Shown: positions 1-7,795 of the stretch, in pieces | Position numbering within the stretch: the stretch's first letter is position 1 | Layout of the letters: each line of letters begins with the position of its first letter | Assembly (NCBI GenBank): GCA_910579115.1 | Contig: CAJTSO010000021.1 | Coordinates: 17,773-29,844, forward strand | DNA from: an uncultured Selenomonadaceae bacterium | GTDB lineage: Bacteria > Bacillota > Negativicutes > Selenomonadales > Selenomonadaceae | Reading direction: 5' to 3' | DNA length: 12,072 nucleotides | Position numbers and translations under genes: made by a program | The notes under the pieces: generated by a model | Database searches by the model: none | What the model saw: only the letters and a program-made list of their open reading frames with translations | Told to the model about the DNA's origin: nothing

Positions 1-1284
1 TATACCTGCCGCCGCACAGGCCACCAGAACGGAAAGGATCCCCTTGGCCCCGGCAATGAGGCCGTTGAATACATCGGCAACGGAAAGCCGGGTACTCTTT
101 CTGGTACAGGCCGCCACGATGGAAAGCCCGATAGCGTACAGGGCCGCCCGCATGGGAGTATAGCCGGTTACCAGAAGATAGACGATAACGATAAGGGGAA
201 TGGCCAGATGCCCCCTGGCCTTTAGGATATCAAGAGGTTTCGGCAATTCTTCCCTCGGCACACCCTTCAATTTTTTCCGCTTCGCCTCAAAGTGGACCCC
301 CAGCCAAACCCCCATGAAGTAGAGGATTGCCGGAATAAGGGCCGCCTTTACGATATCGATATAGGGCACGCCCACAAATTCCGCCATGAGAAAGGCAGCG
401 GCGCCCATGACCGGAGGCATCAGCTGGCCGCCTGTGGAGGCGGCCGCTTCAACGGCCCCGGCAAATTCCTTATCGTAGCCCAGCTTGTGCATCATGGGGA
501 TGGTAAAGCTGCCGGTCCCCACCACATTGGCCACCGAAGAGCCGGAAACGGTACCCATCAGCCCGGAGGAGAGAACGGCCACCTTCGCGGGGCCGCCGGC
601 CGCCCATCCGGCAATGGCATTGGCAATATCGATAAAGAACCGGCCCAGGCCGGTGGACTCCAAATAAGCCCCGAACAGAATGAACAGGAAGATAAAAGTG
701 GAGGATACGCCCAAGGGTATACCGAAAATACCCTCAGTCGTAAAGAAAAGGTGCCCCACCAGCTGCTCCGGCGTTACCCCCCGGTGGCTGATGGCATCCG
801 GCATATAGGGCCCTAAAAAGGCGTAGGCCAGGAAGATGGCCACTACCGTGACCATGGGGATACCGACGATCCGCCGGGTGGCCTCGATGACCAGCACAAC
901 CCCCACCGCTCCCACGATGTAATCCTCCGTTGTCATCAGTCCGGCCCGGCCCACCAGTTCCTTATACTGGATGACGATATAAGCCGGACAGGCCGCCCCC
1001 AGCACCGCCAGCAGCAGATCCCAGAGGTGAACAGAGGACGAATGGTCTTTGTTGAATGAGGGCTTCAGGAGAAACACCAGCGCCAGGCCGAAGCCCAGAT
1101 GAACAGCCCGCTGCAAATGGGCATCCAGCACGCCAAAAATAGCCGTATAGAGCTGGAAGCAGGTAAATGACAAACAAATTGCCGTAATGATTTTTCCGGC
1201 GATGCCGGAATGCTCCTTCAGCCTCGATTCCTTTTCAAGCTCCTTGAGAACGTCCTCCCGCAGAGCCGGTTCTTGCTTTGCCAT
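1..1284 (-). CDS. TRAP transporter permease, fused 4TM/12TM type (partial, C-terminus off the window)
   Basis: This is the membrane part of a TAXI-type TRAP transporter, a secondary carrier that takes a substrate (usually an organic acid) from a binding protein using an ion gradient. About 428 codons are visible and the frame is still open at base 1. After a charged N-terminus (MAKQEPALRED) come several hydrophobic segments, which match the small DctQ-like part. A DctM-like part follows, with typical stretches such as GLMGTVSGSSVANVVGTGSFTIP and STGGQLMPPVMGAAAF (read from about 790 down to 395). The ATG at 1284 is preferred because AAAGGA lies 8 nt upstream. An in-frame ATG at 1290 is only 3 nt from that site. 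It follows the DUF1850 gene by about 25 bp, so the two are surely co-transcribed. The substrate cannot be read from the sequence. Confidence 0.92.
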   Translation of the reverse strand, partial: MAKQEPALREDVLKELEKESRLKEHSGIAGKIITAICLSFTCFQLYTAIFGVLDAHLQRAVHLGFGLALVFLLKPSFNKDHSSSVHLWDLLLAVLGAACPAYIVIQYKELVGRAGLMTTEDYIVGAVGVVLVIEATRRIVGIPMVTVVAIFLAYAFLGPYMPDAISHRGVTPEQLVGHLFFTTEGIFGIPLGVSSTFIFLFILFGAYLESTGLGRFFIDIANAIAGWAAGGPAKVAVLSSGLMGTVSGSSVANVVGTGSFTIPMMHKLGYDKEFAGAVEAAASTGGQLMPPVMGAAAFLMAEFVGVPYIDIVKAALIPAILYFMGVWLGVHFEAKRKKLKGVPREELPKPLDILKARGHLAIPLIVIVYLLVTGYTPMRAALYAIGLSIVAACTRKSTRLSVADVFNGLIAGAKGILSVLVACAAAGI

Positions 1285-1309
1285 AGGCATTTTCCTTTCG
1301 CCGGCAGAG

Positions 1310-1801
1310 CTAGCTGCCGCTCCTGCCGGTAATTATTTGATAACGGGGGGCGATGTATATTTCCACCAGACTGCCCAAGGGCAGCAGCTCATAGAGCCGG
1401 TACTCATCCCCCTCTATCCAGACCGTCAGCTCCGTCCCCAGACCGGGGCGCAGTGACAGGCTCGGGTAGTGACGGCCCATGCCGTCCAGGATAAAACAGT
1501 CCCCCTCCTGCCGCAGCTTCCCCTCGGACGGGAGGAAGGGCAGTCCTACGCCGAAGGACTGGTAGCGGGTATAGAGGAGGTCAAAACCTCTTCGGTCAGG
1601 ACTCACGGTAAGGTACTCCTCCACCGGGGTTTTCTGTACCGAGTGGATAAACCGCAGATGTATGTCCATTCCCGGCCTGGCCCCATAAGCCCTGCCAAAC
1701 CCCTCACAGGCGATGTAGACAACCGGCGACCTGAGCCAGTAACCCAGTCCCAGGCAGAGTCCCAAAAGGACGGCAGCTATCCATCTTAAACTAATTTTCA
1801 T
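1310..1801 (-). CDS. DUF1850 domain protein of the TAXI-TRAP locus
   Basis: A 163-residue protein of the DUF1850 family, which is regularly encoded beside TAXI-type TRAP transporters; its function is not established. Residues 5-28 form one hydrophobic segment, a signal anchor or uncleaved signal peptide, so the rest probably lies outside the membrane. The family signature is visible as FIHSVQKTPVEEYL near residues 51-64, and a GVGLPFLPSEG stretch follows. The length is usual for the family. The Shine-Dalgarno site is poor (AATGAG directly before the ATG), and the T-tract of an upstream terminator-like hairpin ends about 10 nt before the start. Expression may therefore be kept well below that of the binding protein. 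A role as accessory subunit of the transporter is inference from gene order. Confidence 0.85.
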   Translation of the reverse strand: MKISLRWIAAVLLGLCLGLGYWLRSPVVYIACEGFGRAYGARPGMDIHLRFIHSVQKTPVEEYLTVSPDRRGFDLLYTRYQSFGVGLPFLPSEGKLRQEGDCFILDGMGRHYPSLSLRPGLGTELTVWIEGDEYRLYELLPLGSLVEIYIAPRYQIITGRSGS

Positions 1802-1810
1802 CTCATTTCA

Positions 1811-1905
1811 GAAAAATCGGGGCGGAAGCCCCAGCGGAGCAACCCTGTATACGGATACAGCGACTGCCCATCCGTATACAGTCTTCCTCTGAGCCATCCG
1901 CCCCG
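1811..1905 (-). terminator. Branched attenuator/terminator between the TAXI gene and DUF1850
   Basis: Two nested inverted repeats fill the 141-bp gap. The outer arms are the 9-bp CGGGGCGGA/TCCGCCCCG at 1818-1826 and 1897-1905. The inner arms are a perfect 12-bp repeat, CTGTATACGGAT (1845-1856) and ATCCGTATACAG (1870-1881). A smaller hairpin, GGGGC/GCCCC (1819-1823 with 1828-1832), competes for the same 3' arm. In the minus-strand RNA either stem is followed at once by GAUUUUUC, as in an intrinsic terminator. The likely role is partial termination, giving more binding protein than permease; protection of the upstream mRNA end is also possible. Confidence 0.65.
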
Positions 1906-1942
1906 TCATCTTCCACCGATGGAATCTAACGAGCCCGGCCGG

Positions 1943-2926
1943 TTACTTTTCCTTATAGAACTTCTCTGCACCGGCGCTGATCGCGATGGGCAGACCCTTC
2001 TGAGCCGCTTCCTTATTGATCAGCTTGCCAACGGAGTGGGCGGCCTTCAGCTTATCAAGGTTGGTGAAAATGGACTTGGTGATGGAATAAGCCAGATCGT
2101 CCTTAACCTTGTCGTTGCAGACCAGCATGGCCTGAACGGCGACGGTGGTAGCGTCCTCATCAAATCCGGCATAGGTTCCTTTGGGAACGGTGATCTGAGT
2201 GTAGAAGGGATACTTTTGAGTAAGCTTCTCGATCATGTCCTTGCTGATAGACAGAACCCGGACCTTGTGCTGCGAAGCGATATCCTGAATGGCGGAGGTG
2301 GGGAAACCGGCAGTAACAAAGCCCACGTCCACATTGCCGTCCTTGAGGGCATTGGCCGCCTCGCCAAAGGAAAGGTACTGGACGGTAATATCATCGTAAG
2401 TGATACCGGCCGCCTCCAGGATCTGGCGGGCATTTGCCTCGGTTCCGCTGCCGGCCGCGCCTACTGCAACCCGCTTGCCCTTCAGCTCGGCAACGGATTT
2501 AATTCCGTTCTTTTCCAGGGTGACCATCTGGACGGTTTCCGGATAAAGGGCGGCGACAGCCTTCAGGTTGGAAACCTTCTTGTCCTTGAACATCTCGGTG
2601 CCGTTAGCCGCGTAGAAAGTGATATCGTTCTGGACAATAGCCAGATCTACGCTGCCATCCTTCAGCATATTGATATTTGCCACCGTTGCCCCGGTGGACT
2701 GGGCGCTGGCATTCATGCCCGGGATGGCCTTGTTCAGGATTTCCGCCATTGCCCCGCCCAAGGGGTAGTAAGTCCCGGCCGTGCCGCCGGTTGCAATGTT
2801 GATGTACTGCTTTTCGACTTTTTTCTCCGCAGCCTTATCTCCGCCGCCGCAGCCGGTAAACGCCGCCGCCGACAACGTAACGGCTACCCCCAGGGCTGCC
2901 AGTTTACCAAAATTTCCCCATTTCAT
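1943..2926 (-). CDS. TAXI family TRAP transporter solute-binding lipoprotein
   Basis: This is the extracytoplasmic substrate-binding subunit of the transporter, 327 residues, the usual size. The N-terminus has a lysine, a hydrophobic stretch, and a lipobox-like FTGC with the modified cysteine near residue 26, followed by a GGGDKAAEKK linker. This predicts a membrane-anchored lipoprotein. The TAXI signature INIATGGTAGTYYPLGGAMA follows at about residues 42-61. Further family blocks include VDLAIVQND and GKRVAVGAAGSGTE. The start is well supported: AGGAGG lies 8 nt before the ATG. It is the first gene of the TAXI-DUF1850-permease operon, with a promoter about 70 bp upstream. The ligand is unknown; glutamate or other carboxylates are common in the family but nothing here decides. 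Confidence 0.95.
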   Translation of the reverse strand: MKWGNFGKLAALGVAVTLSAAAFTGCGGGDKAAEKKVEKQYINIATGGTAGTYYPLGGAMAEILNKAIPGMNASAQSTGATVANINMLKDGSVDLAIVQNDITFYAANGTEMFKDKKVSNLKAVAALYPETVQMVTLEKNGIKSVAELKGKRVAVGAAGSGTEANARQILEAAGITYDDITVQYLSFGEAANALKDGNVDVGFVTAGFPTSAIQDIASQHKVRVLSISKDMIEKLTQKYPFYTQITVPKGTYAGFDEDATTVAVQAMLVCNDKVKDDLAYSITKSIFTNLDKLKAAHSVGKLINKEAAQKGLPIAISAGAEKFYKEK

Positions 2927-2996
2927 AATGAATACCTCCTTAAATTTTTATTCATCCATTTGAAAAAACCATTTGTCCACGGATTCAACTTGCTTG

Positions 2997-3025
2997 ATTA
3001 TACCAGAGAAAACCGAAAATATCTA
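2997..3025 (-). promoter_or_regulatory. Promoter of the TAXI-TRAP operon
   Basis: On the minus strand a perfect extended -10, TGGTATAAT (TATAAT = 2997-3002), is preceded at 17 bp by TAGATA (3020-3025), a 4-of-6 match to the -35 consensus. It points at the TAXI gene, with a predicted 5' leader of roughly 65 nt. A 6-bp inverted repeat, TACCCT/AGGGTA (3024-3029 and 3036-3041), overlaps the upstream edge of the -35 and could be an operator. The promoter call is sound; the operator is a guess. Confidence 0.7.
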
Positions 3026-3060
3026 CCCTTTTTCGAGGGTATACAAAAAAACAATGTATA

Positions 3061-3286
3061 AGCACAAATATAGTCGGCAATTTATACAAAATTTATGCAA
3101 AATTTTAGCCTTTACTTGGCCTATAACAGCATGGTCATTGAATGCCAAACAGAATTTCAAAATGGAACGCCCTGCTTTTTCTGGTGCATCCGCCATCCTC
3201 GCCGAAATACTACTCATTGAACAGATTTTTTCCGAACGGCGGGCAAAAGCAACGGCGAATAGTTCCTTGTTCGGAGCGCAGCGACA
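3061..3286. other. Gene-free stretch between the helicase terminator and the TAXI promoter
   Basis: No convincing gene. The part nearest the promoter (3061-3110) is very AT-rich. From about 3160 to 3280 base composition rises, and there is a spaced inverted repeat CCGAAC/GTTCGG (3232-3237 and 3269-3274). An open frame of 94 codons runs on the minus strand from 3307 to 3023. It starts inside the terminator hairpin, runs into the promoter region, is unusually rich in Cys, Arg and Ala, and has no clear ribosome site. I do not call it as a gene. The stretch may hold a decayed or dispersed element; see the findings. Confidence 0.4.
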
Positions 3287-3320
3287 GAAAACGGCTCTGG
3301 CTTTCAAAAGCCAGAGCCGT
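3285..3320 (-). terminator. Intrinsic terminator of the restriction operon
   Basis: A perfect 14-bp inverted repeat, ACGGCTCTGGCTTT (3291-3304) and AAAGCCAGAGCCGT (3307-3320). On the minus strand it is followed by TTTTCTGTC, giving a short U-tract. It lies about 35 nt past the helicase stop codon and closes the operon before the TAXI promoter. There is no T-tract on the plus-strand side. Confidence 0.85.
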
Positions 3321-3354
3321 TCAGCCTCGCAGGGCGCACATCCGGAATTTCAAG

Positions 3355-6261
3355 TTACTGTAACAAACGCAAAAAACCTTGCTGAAATGCACCAGGGAAT
3401 TGGAATTTCTTTTCATCAACATCAGCAAAGGCTACCTCTATCACCCCATTCTCGATGCTGACTGCGGTTCCCTTCCCAAAAGCCTTATGGATTACGACGG
3501 AACCTGCCCTTACGTCGGAAACATCGACTTCTATCTGCACAGGTTTCTTCAGCGGTTCAAACTTCGGGGGAGTGTAAGCCGGGCGATAGATTGGCGTGTG
3601 TTGAATTCCGGTTGTAACAATTGGGCTTCTGATATCCGTTTTTTTCGGCTCCGGTGCAGGAATTTCTTCTTCGGCATCGTCTTCACCAGCTTCGGTAAAA
3701 TAAGGTTTATCTGGCAAATCATCAAATTTTGCCGCTGGCGCTTCCATAGAAGTAATGAGCTGCCCTGACAGTTTGGCGTAATCTTCCTGAGAAATTACTG
3801 TGCTGTACAGGCCCACCTTTTCATCCTGGTGGCGGTCGATTCCGGTATAACTGAGGCTGGCGTCTTCGTAGCGTTTGAATTTATATACCGCGTCATTCAT
3901 CAAAGCTTCGTTGAAGACATTCAGCGACACCAGCAATTCAAAATCCTTTATGTCCAGACCTGTTACTTTTTTGAAAAGTTCCGGCTCCAATTGCGTGATA
4001 ACATCTTTCAGGCTGTACTCCCGATAATCGGTGAGATACATGAACACCGGAATGCGAGTAGCGAATTTAATCAGCTTTTCCTGAATCATTTTGCGCTTGG
4101 ATTTGTATTCCTTCTCGGCGTCGCTCAGTTCTTTTTTCTTTTTGGACGACTGCTTGCCTTCTCCCTTTTTCGCCTTTTTGACCGCTTCGGATTTATTGAT
4201 GATTGTCTGGATATCGCTGTTCAAACTGCGAAAGCCCTCGATGCGCATCAAGGCGTCCATAGCCGCATCGCTGGCCAGCAGACGAGAGAGGGTTGCGTTA
4301 TCCACATTCACCAGCAGCGCGCTTTCCCAGCGCTTGGCCAGCAGCGTGGCCGAGGTCCCCGCCATGGCGATATCCAAAATTTCCACTGCGTTGACCTGCC
4401 GCATGGCGCTGCCATCGTAGGCCAGTACAGGCAGAAAATTGATAAACTCCGCCACCTTTTTCTCTGGATTGCTCTCCCCAACATTCAGGCGGCAGCTATA
4501 ATCGGAAATCTGTTTCAGAGCCCGGTCCAGAGCAAAGTCAAAAACATAGCATTCCCGCTTGATAATTTCCTTTTTTCCGTTGTCCGCCATGACCTCCCAA
4601 GGGCTTTGCACCCGAAAGGCAGCCTGAAAATAGGTTTCCGGGCTGGACAGATTGCGTAGCATGAAAATGCCCGCCCAGGGCTTGATGGTGATGCCGGTAG
4701 TCAGTTTGCCACAGGAAAGGGTGATAGTCCTGGTGGAAAGCGGATCGCTCATGGACTGCCGCACCGGGTCCACCGCCTTGACGCCAATACCGGCCTCCGC
4801 CCCGGCGCAGACATTGACCTTATAATCGTGATAAAAAGTGTTCTGTTTTTGAGCCAGCAGACTGGCCATAGCCTGACAGGCGGCTACATTTGGCAAAAAC
4901 CACAGGGTGTGACTCAATACATTCAGCAACCGGACATCCGCATAGGGCATGGGCGGTTTTTCTGCCCCCAGCTTCAACTCATCCGCTGTGGTTTCCAGAT
5001 AAGAACCCCGAATCAGATCCAGCCACTTTTGTACATAATCTTCATATACAAAATGGGCATCTTTGCCTTTGCCCTCGGCGGAGAAAAAAACGTTCAAATC
5101 AAACTCGTCAAACTCTCCCTGTTTGGCAATCCGCTGAATGCTGTCGGGAATTTTGTAGGTCATCATGACCATCCGGGGCAGGGCAGCATAGGGATTATCT
5201 TCCCCGGTCCAGGATTCCTTGGCTTTCTGTTCATCGGCATAGGTCCAGTTATAAATTTGGTCCTCGATAAATTCGCCGGAATTCAGAGCGCGGAATGGAG
5301 TGCCGGACAAATAGAGATAATACGAGGTGGTGATGGGCAACCAGGTTTCGTCGTAGGCGTTGCCACGGTCATATTTGCTCAGATCCTCCTCGTAGGTGTC
5401 CTCGTCCTGCTCAAAGAGCTTTTTGGCGCTGTCCTTCCAGGCGCCGAAGTGATATTCATCGAAAATCACCAAATCCCAGTTGGTGGCATGAACCCATTCG
5501 TTGTTGGCCTTGATGCCGCCGGTCTCCCGGTTGACCCCCAGAAAATCCTGAAAGGACCCGAAGCAGACAATGGGCCGGGCCTTATTTGCCCGCCGGTACT
5601 GGGCATCCAGAGTATCCGCCGGGTCATTGGGGTCGCGGGAAATAAACTGCCAGCCCTCAAAATCCCGATGGGTCAGCAGATCCTCCCGCCAGGCAGTTTG
5701 GACGGCGGGCTTGAAGGTCAAAATCAGAACCTTGTGAAGCCTCATTGTTTTCGCCAGCTGATAGGCGGCAAAGGTCTTGCCAAAGCGCATTTTGGCGTTC
5801 CACAGGAATTTGGGAATGCGGCCCTCATTGCGGGCTGACCGATAATAAGCGGCGGTACGGTCAACTGCCTGCCGTTGTTCCGGGCGCATAGAGAAGTCGC
5901 AGGTACGTTCCTCCACATTGGCGGTTCGGCTGCGGACGGCCAGCACCGCTGCTCGCACATCCTTCACCGTACAGCGGAACCACTCGCCGCCCTTGGAGAC
6001 GAAGCCTTTGCACCGGAGCATTTTGTGGACGTCGTGGTCAGTAAAGGAACTGCCGTCCGGGTACATGGCGGATTCCCGCAGGACAATGCGGTAAGGAACG
6101 CTGCCGTCGGGCCGTTTGGTTGGGTACTGCTGGGCCACCCGCCTGTCCACATCGATGGCGGTGTAGCCGACTTTCAGTAAGCCCTTGTACTGGGGATTGG
6201 TGTCCTCATAGGCATAAATCATGGGGTGGGACGCCGGGCGTTGGGGGAAAAAGTCAGGCAT
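3355..6261 (-). CDS. Restriction-type SF2 helicase with N-terminal GIY-YIG-like domain and C-terminal Tudor-like domain
   Basis: Probably the DNA-translocating and cleaving subunit of the cassette. It has about 968 residues from the ATG at 6261; a GTG at 6270 with GGAG 7 nt upstream is an alternative start. Residues about 14-110 resemble the T5orf172/GIY-YIG nuclease family: IYAYED, then LLKVGYTAIDVDRR, then FTDHDVHKML and GEWFRC. A superfamily 2 helicase core follows: motif I MRFGKT near 160, motif II DEYH near 268, motif III SGTPFRA near 320, motif V GKLTTGITIKPW near 520, motif VI QAAFRVQSP near 547. A very lysine-rich linker lies near 690-725. The last 50 residues (HKAFGKGTAVSIENGVIEVAF) resemble the Tudor-like end of UvrD/PcrA. 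No PD-(D/E)XK nuclease is evident, so GIY-YIG is the only visible nuclease candidate. The gene overlaps the methyltransferase by 8 nt, indicating translational coupling. Confidence 0.85.
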   Translation of the reverse strand: MPDFFPQRPASHPMIYAYEDTNPQYKGLLKVGYTAIDVDRRVAQQYPTKRPDGSVPYRIVLRESAMYPDGSSFTDHDVHKMLRCKGFVSKGGEWFRCTVKDVRAAVLAVRSRTANVEERTCDFSMRPEQRQAVDRTAAYYRSARNEGRIPKFLWNAKMRFGKTFAAYQLAKTMRLHKVLILTFKPAVQTAWREDLLTHRDFEGWQFISRDPNDPADTLDAQYRRANKARPIVCFGSFQDFLGVNRETGGIKANNEWVHATNWDLVIFDEYHFGAWKDSAKKLFEQDEDTYEEDLSKYDRGNAYDETWLPITTSYYLYLSGTPFRALNSGEFIEDQIYNWTYADEQKAKESWTGEDNPYAALPRMVMMTYKIPDSIQRIAKQGEFDEFDLNVFFSAEGKGKDAHFVYEDYVQKWLDLIRGSYLETTADELKLGAEKPPMPYADVRLLNVLSHTLWFLPNVAACQAMASLLAQKQNTFYHDYKVNVCAGAEAGIGVKAVDPVRQSMSDPLSTRTITLSCGKLTTGITIKPWAGIFMLRNLSSPETYFQAAFRVQSPWEVMADNGKKEIIKRECYVFDFALDRALKQISDYSCRLNVGESNPEKKVAEFINFLPVLAYDGSAMRQVNAVEILDIAMAGTSATLLAKRWESALLVNVDNATLSRLLASDAAMDALMRIEGFRSLNSDIQTIINKSEAVKKAKKGEGKQSSKKKKELSDAEKEYKSKRKMIQEKLIKFATRIPVFMYLTDYREYSLKDVITQLEPELFKKVTGLDIKDFELLVSLNVFNEALMNDAVYKFKRYEDASLSYTGIDRHQDEKVGLYSTVISQEDYAKLSGQLITSMEAPAAKFDDLPDKPYFTEAGEDDAEEEIPAPEPKKTDIRSPIVTTGIQHTPIYRPAYTPPKFEPLKKPVQIEVDVSDVRAGSVVIHKAFGKGTAVSIENGVIEVAFADVDEKKFQFPGAFQQGFLRLLQ

Positions 6262-7795
6262 TATCACCACCGCCTAACTCCATTGGTTTTATCATGCTCT
6301 CGATAAAAGCAATTTCTTCATCTGTCAGACCGTATTTAGTGTAAAGCTCTTCGTCGGTCCAAGGTTTAGAGAAATCTTGGATAGGAACAAAAGAAAAAGT
6401 AGTTTTTGAAATATGTATTGATGATAAGGCCATTAAAATCAAAAATCTTGAGAATTTAGACTTCAAATAGATAAGCAAATTATTAGCATACTCCCCATTA
6501 TCATATGCTCCAATTATCAAATATGAATGCGTACAAATCTCTCCAGGGGTAAGCACTTTCATCGATGTAGTCAAAACACGAAACATTCTATCCCTATCTG
6601 GTTCACCAGCATGTTCTGCGCTAGTTTGGCTAACCATAACCTTATAGGAATTTATATATTCTCTACCCCTGGAAACGGCCATTTGAGAAATGTATCCACA
6701 TCCAACACTTGAATAGAGTATTAAATCCGAATTTTTCAATCTTCTTTCGGTGCCTCTCTCTTTTGTTGGTAAGCCAAACGGACTGATAGCGCTTACAATT
6801 TCCGAGAGCGATGCTTCATTGAACAATCCAATCTTGTGGAGAATACTAACAGCTTTATTGTATCTTACAAGAACAGGAAATTCGTTTAATGTCCTTACAA
6901 CAGTTTCTTCCTTTTCAGCAGAAAGATTTGTAAAGGAACAGGCACCCCTATGGTCCCGATCCCACAAAAAATAACAAACTCCCCCACTGATGCTATTTTG
7001 CGGAAAACAATCCTTTGCATTTGCGTAATCTGTGAGAGCTCTAATGCGATTATCAGACATCATCAAGTTTCTAAAATCGTCCAGTCCCATTCCACCGGCA
7101 AACCATCTTGATGGAATAATCATAGATAAGAATCGAGGATTAAGTTTTTTTGCCTGCTCAACAAACAAGTTGTAAATCGGTTTTGCCTGCCTTCCTGAAC
7201 CACCAGTATCAAGCTGATACGGCGGATTTCCAATAATCACATCGAATTTCATCCCGAAAATCCCCTCCGGCCTGACGGTATGTATCCACTCATAGGCGTG
7301 AGTTTCCAACTCCTCCCGCTTGTCCCCGCCGTACTCTTTCTCCGATGCGCCGCAAAAAACGCACTTCCCGTTCCGCCAGCGGTGCCGGACATTCTTGAAA
7401 CGGATATTTCCCTGCACATCGGGAAATTTAGAAACGGAGTAGATGCTGTTGGGATATTTGGAGCAGTAGACGCTCCGCCGGGCGAGCAGGCTGGTCAGCT
7501 CGGTGATGGCGATGCCATAGAGCTGTTTTTGAAAAATATGGTCAATGCGGTCCTGTAGATCAGGAATTTTATCCTCCAACCCTGCAATCAGCCGCTTGGC
7601 AATCTCCCGCAGAAACACGCCGGATTTGCAGGCAGGGTCAAGAAAAGTGGTGTTTGGGTCCGAGAAAAGCTCCGGGGGGAGCATATCCAGCATGGCGTTG
7701 GCCACCTCTGGCGGGGTGAAGACTTCATCGTTGGAGAGGTTGGCAATGCAGGAAAGCACATCCGGATTGTATGCGGCGGTATAACGATCACTCAT
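6254..7795 (-). CDS. Eco57I-type adenine-specific DNA methyltransferase / specificity subunit
   Basis: A 513-residue predicted N6-adenine methyltransferase and the catalytic methylation subunit of the cassette. In order: a motif X-like FTPPEVANAMLDMLP (26-40), SAM-binding motif I DPACKSGVF (53-61), a small CVFC Cys pair near 145-148, and catalytic motif IV FDVIIGNPPYQ (NPPY at 190-193). A long C-terminal half follows, presumably the target-recognition region, ending in a conserved-looking WTDEELYTKYGLTDEEIAFIESMI block. The second glycine of the usual DPACGSG is lysine here. The start ATG overlaps the upstream stop by 8 nt (ATGAGTGA), with AGGAGG about 10 nt upstream. Base composition falls sharply just after NPPY and recovers only near the end, so the recognition region probably has a separate history. 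Confidence 0.88.
   Translation of the reverse strand: MSDRYTAAYNPDVLSCIANLSNDEVFTPPEVANAMLDMLPPELFSDPNTTFLDPACKSGVFLREIAKRLIAGLEDKIPDLQDRIDHIFQKQLYGIAITELTSLLARRSVYCSKYPNSIYSVSKFPDVQGNIRFKNVRHRWRNGKCVFCGASEKEYGGDKREELETHAYEWIHTVRPEGIFGMKFDVIIGNPPYQLDTGGSGRQAKPIYNLFVEQAKKLNPRFLSMIIPSRWFAGGMGLDDFRNLMMSDNRIRALTDYANAKDCFPQNSISGGVCYFLWDRDHRGACSFTNLSAEKEETVVRTLNEFPVLVRYNKAVSILHKIGLFNEASLSEIVSAISPFGLPTKERGTERRLKNSDLILYSSVGCGYISQMAVSRGREYINSYKVMVSQTSAEHAGEPDRDRMFRVLTTSMKVLTPGEICTHSYLIIGAYDNGEYANNLLIYLKSKFSRFLILMALSSIHISKTTFSFVPIQDFSKPWTDEELYTKYGLTDEEIAFIESMIKPMELGGGDNA

Noticed and set aside
1919..3061. Long plus-strand open frame of 380 codons
   Set aside because: Antisense shadow of the clearly coding TAXI gene; no family resemblance.
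3023..3307. 94-codon minus-strand frame after the helicase
   Set aside because: It starts within the operon terminator hairpin and runs into the TAXI promoter region; no clear ribosome site; odd composition.
4828..5838. Plus-strand open frame of 336 codons opposite the helicase
   Set aside because: Antisense shadow; the minus-strand helicase motifs cover the same bases.
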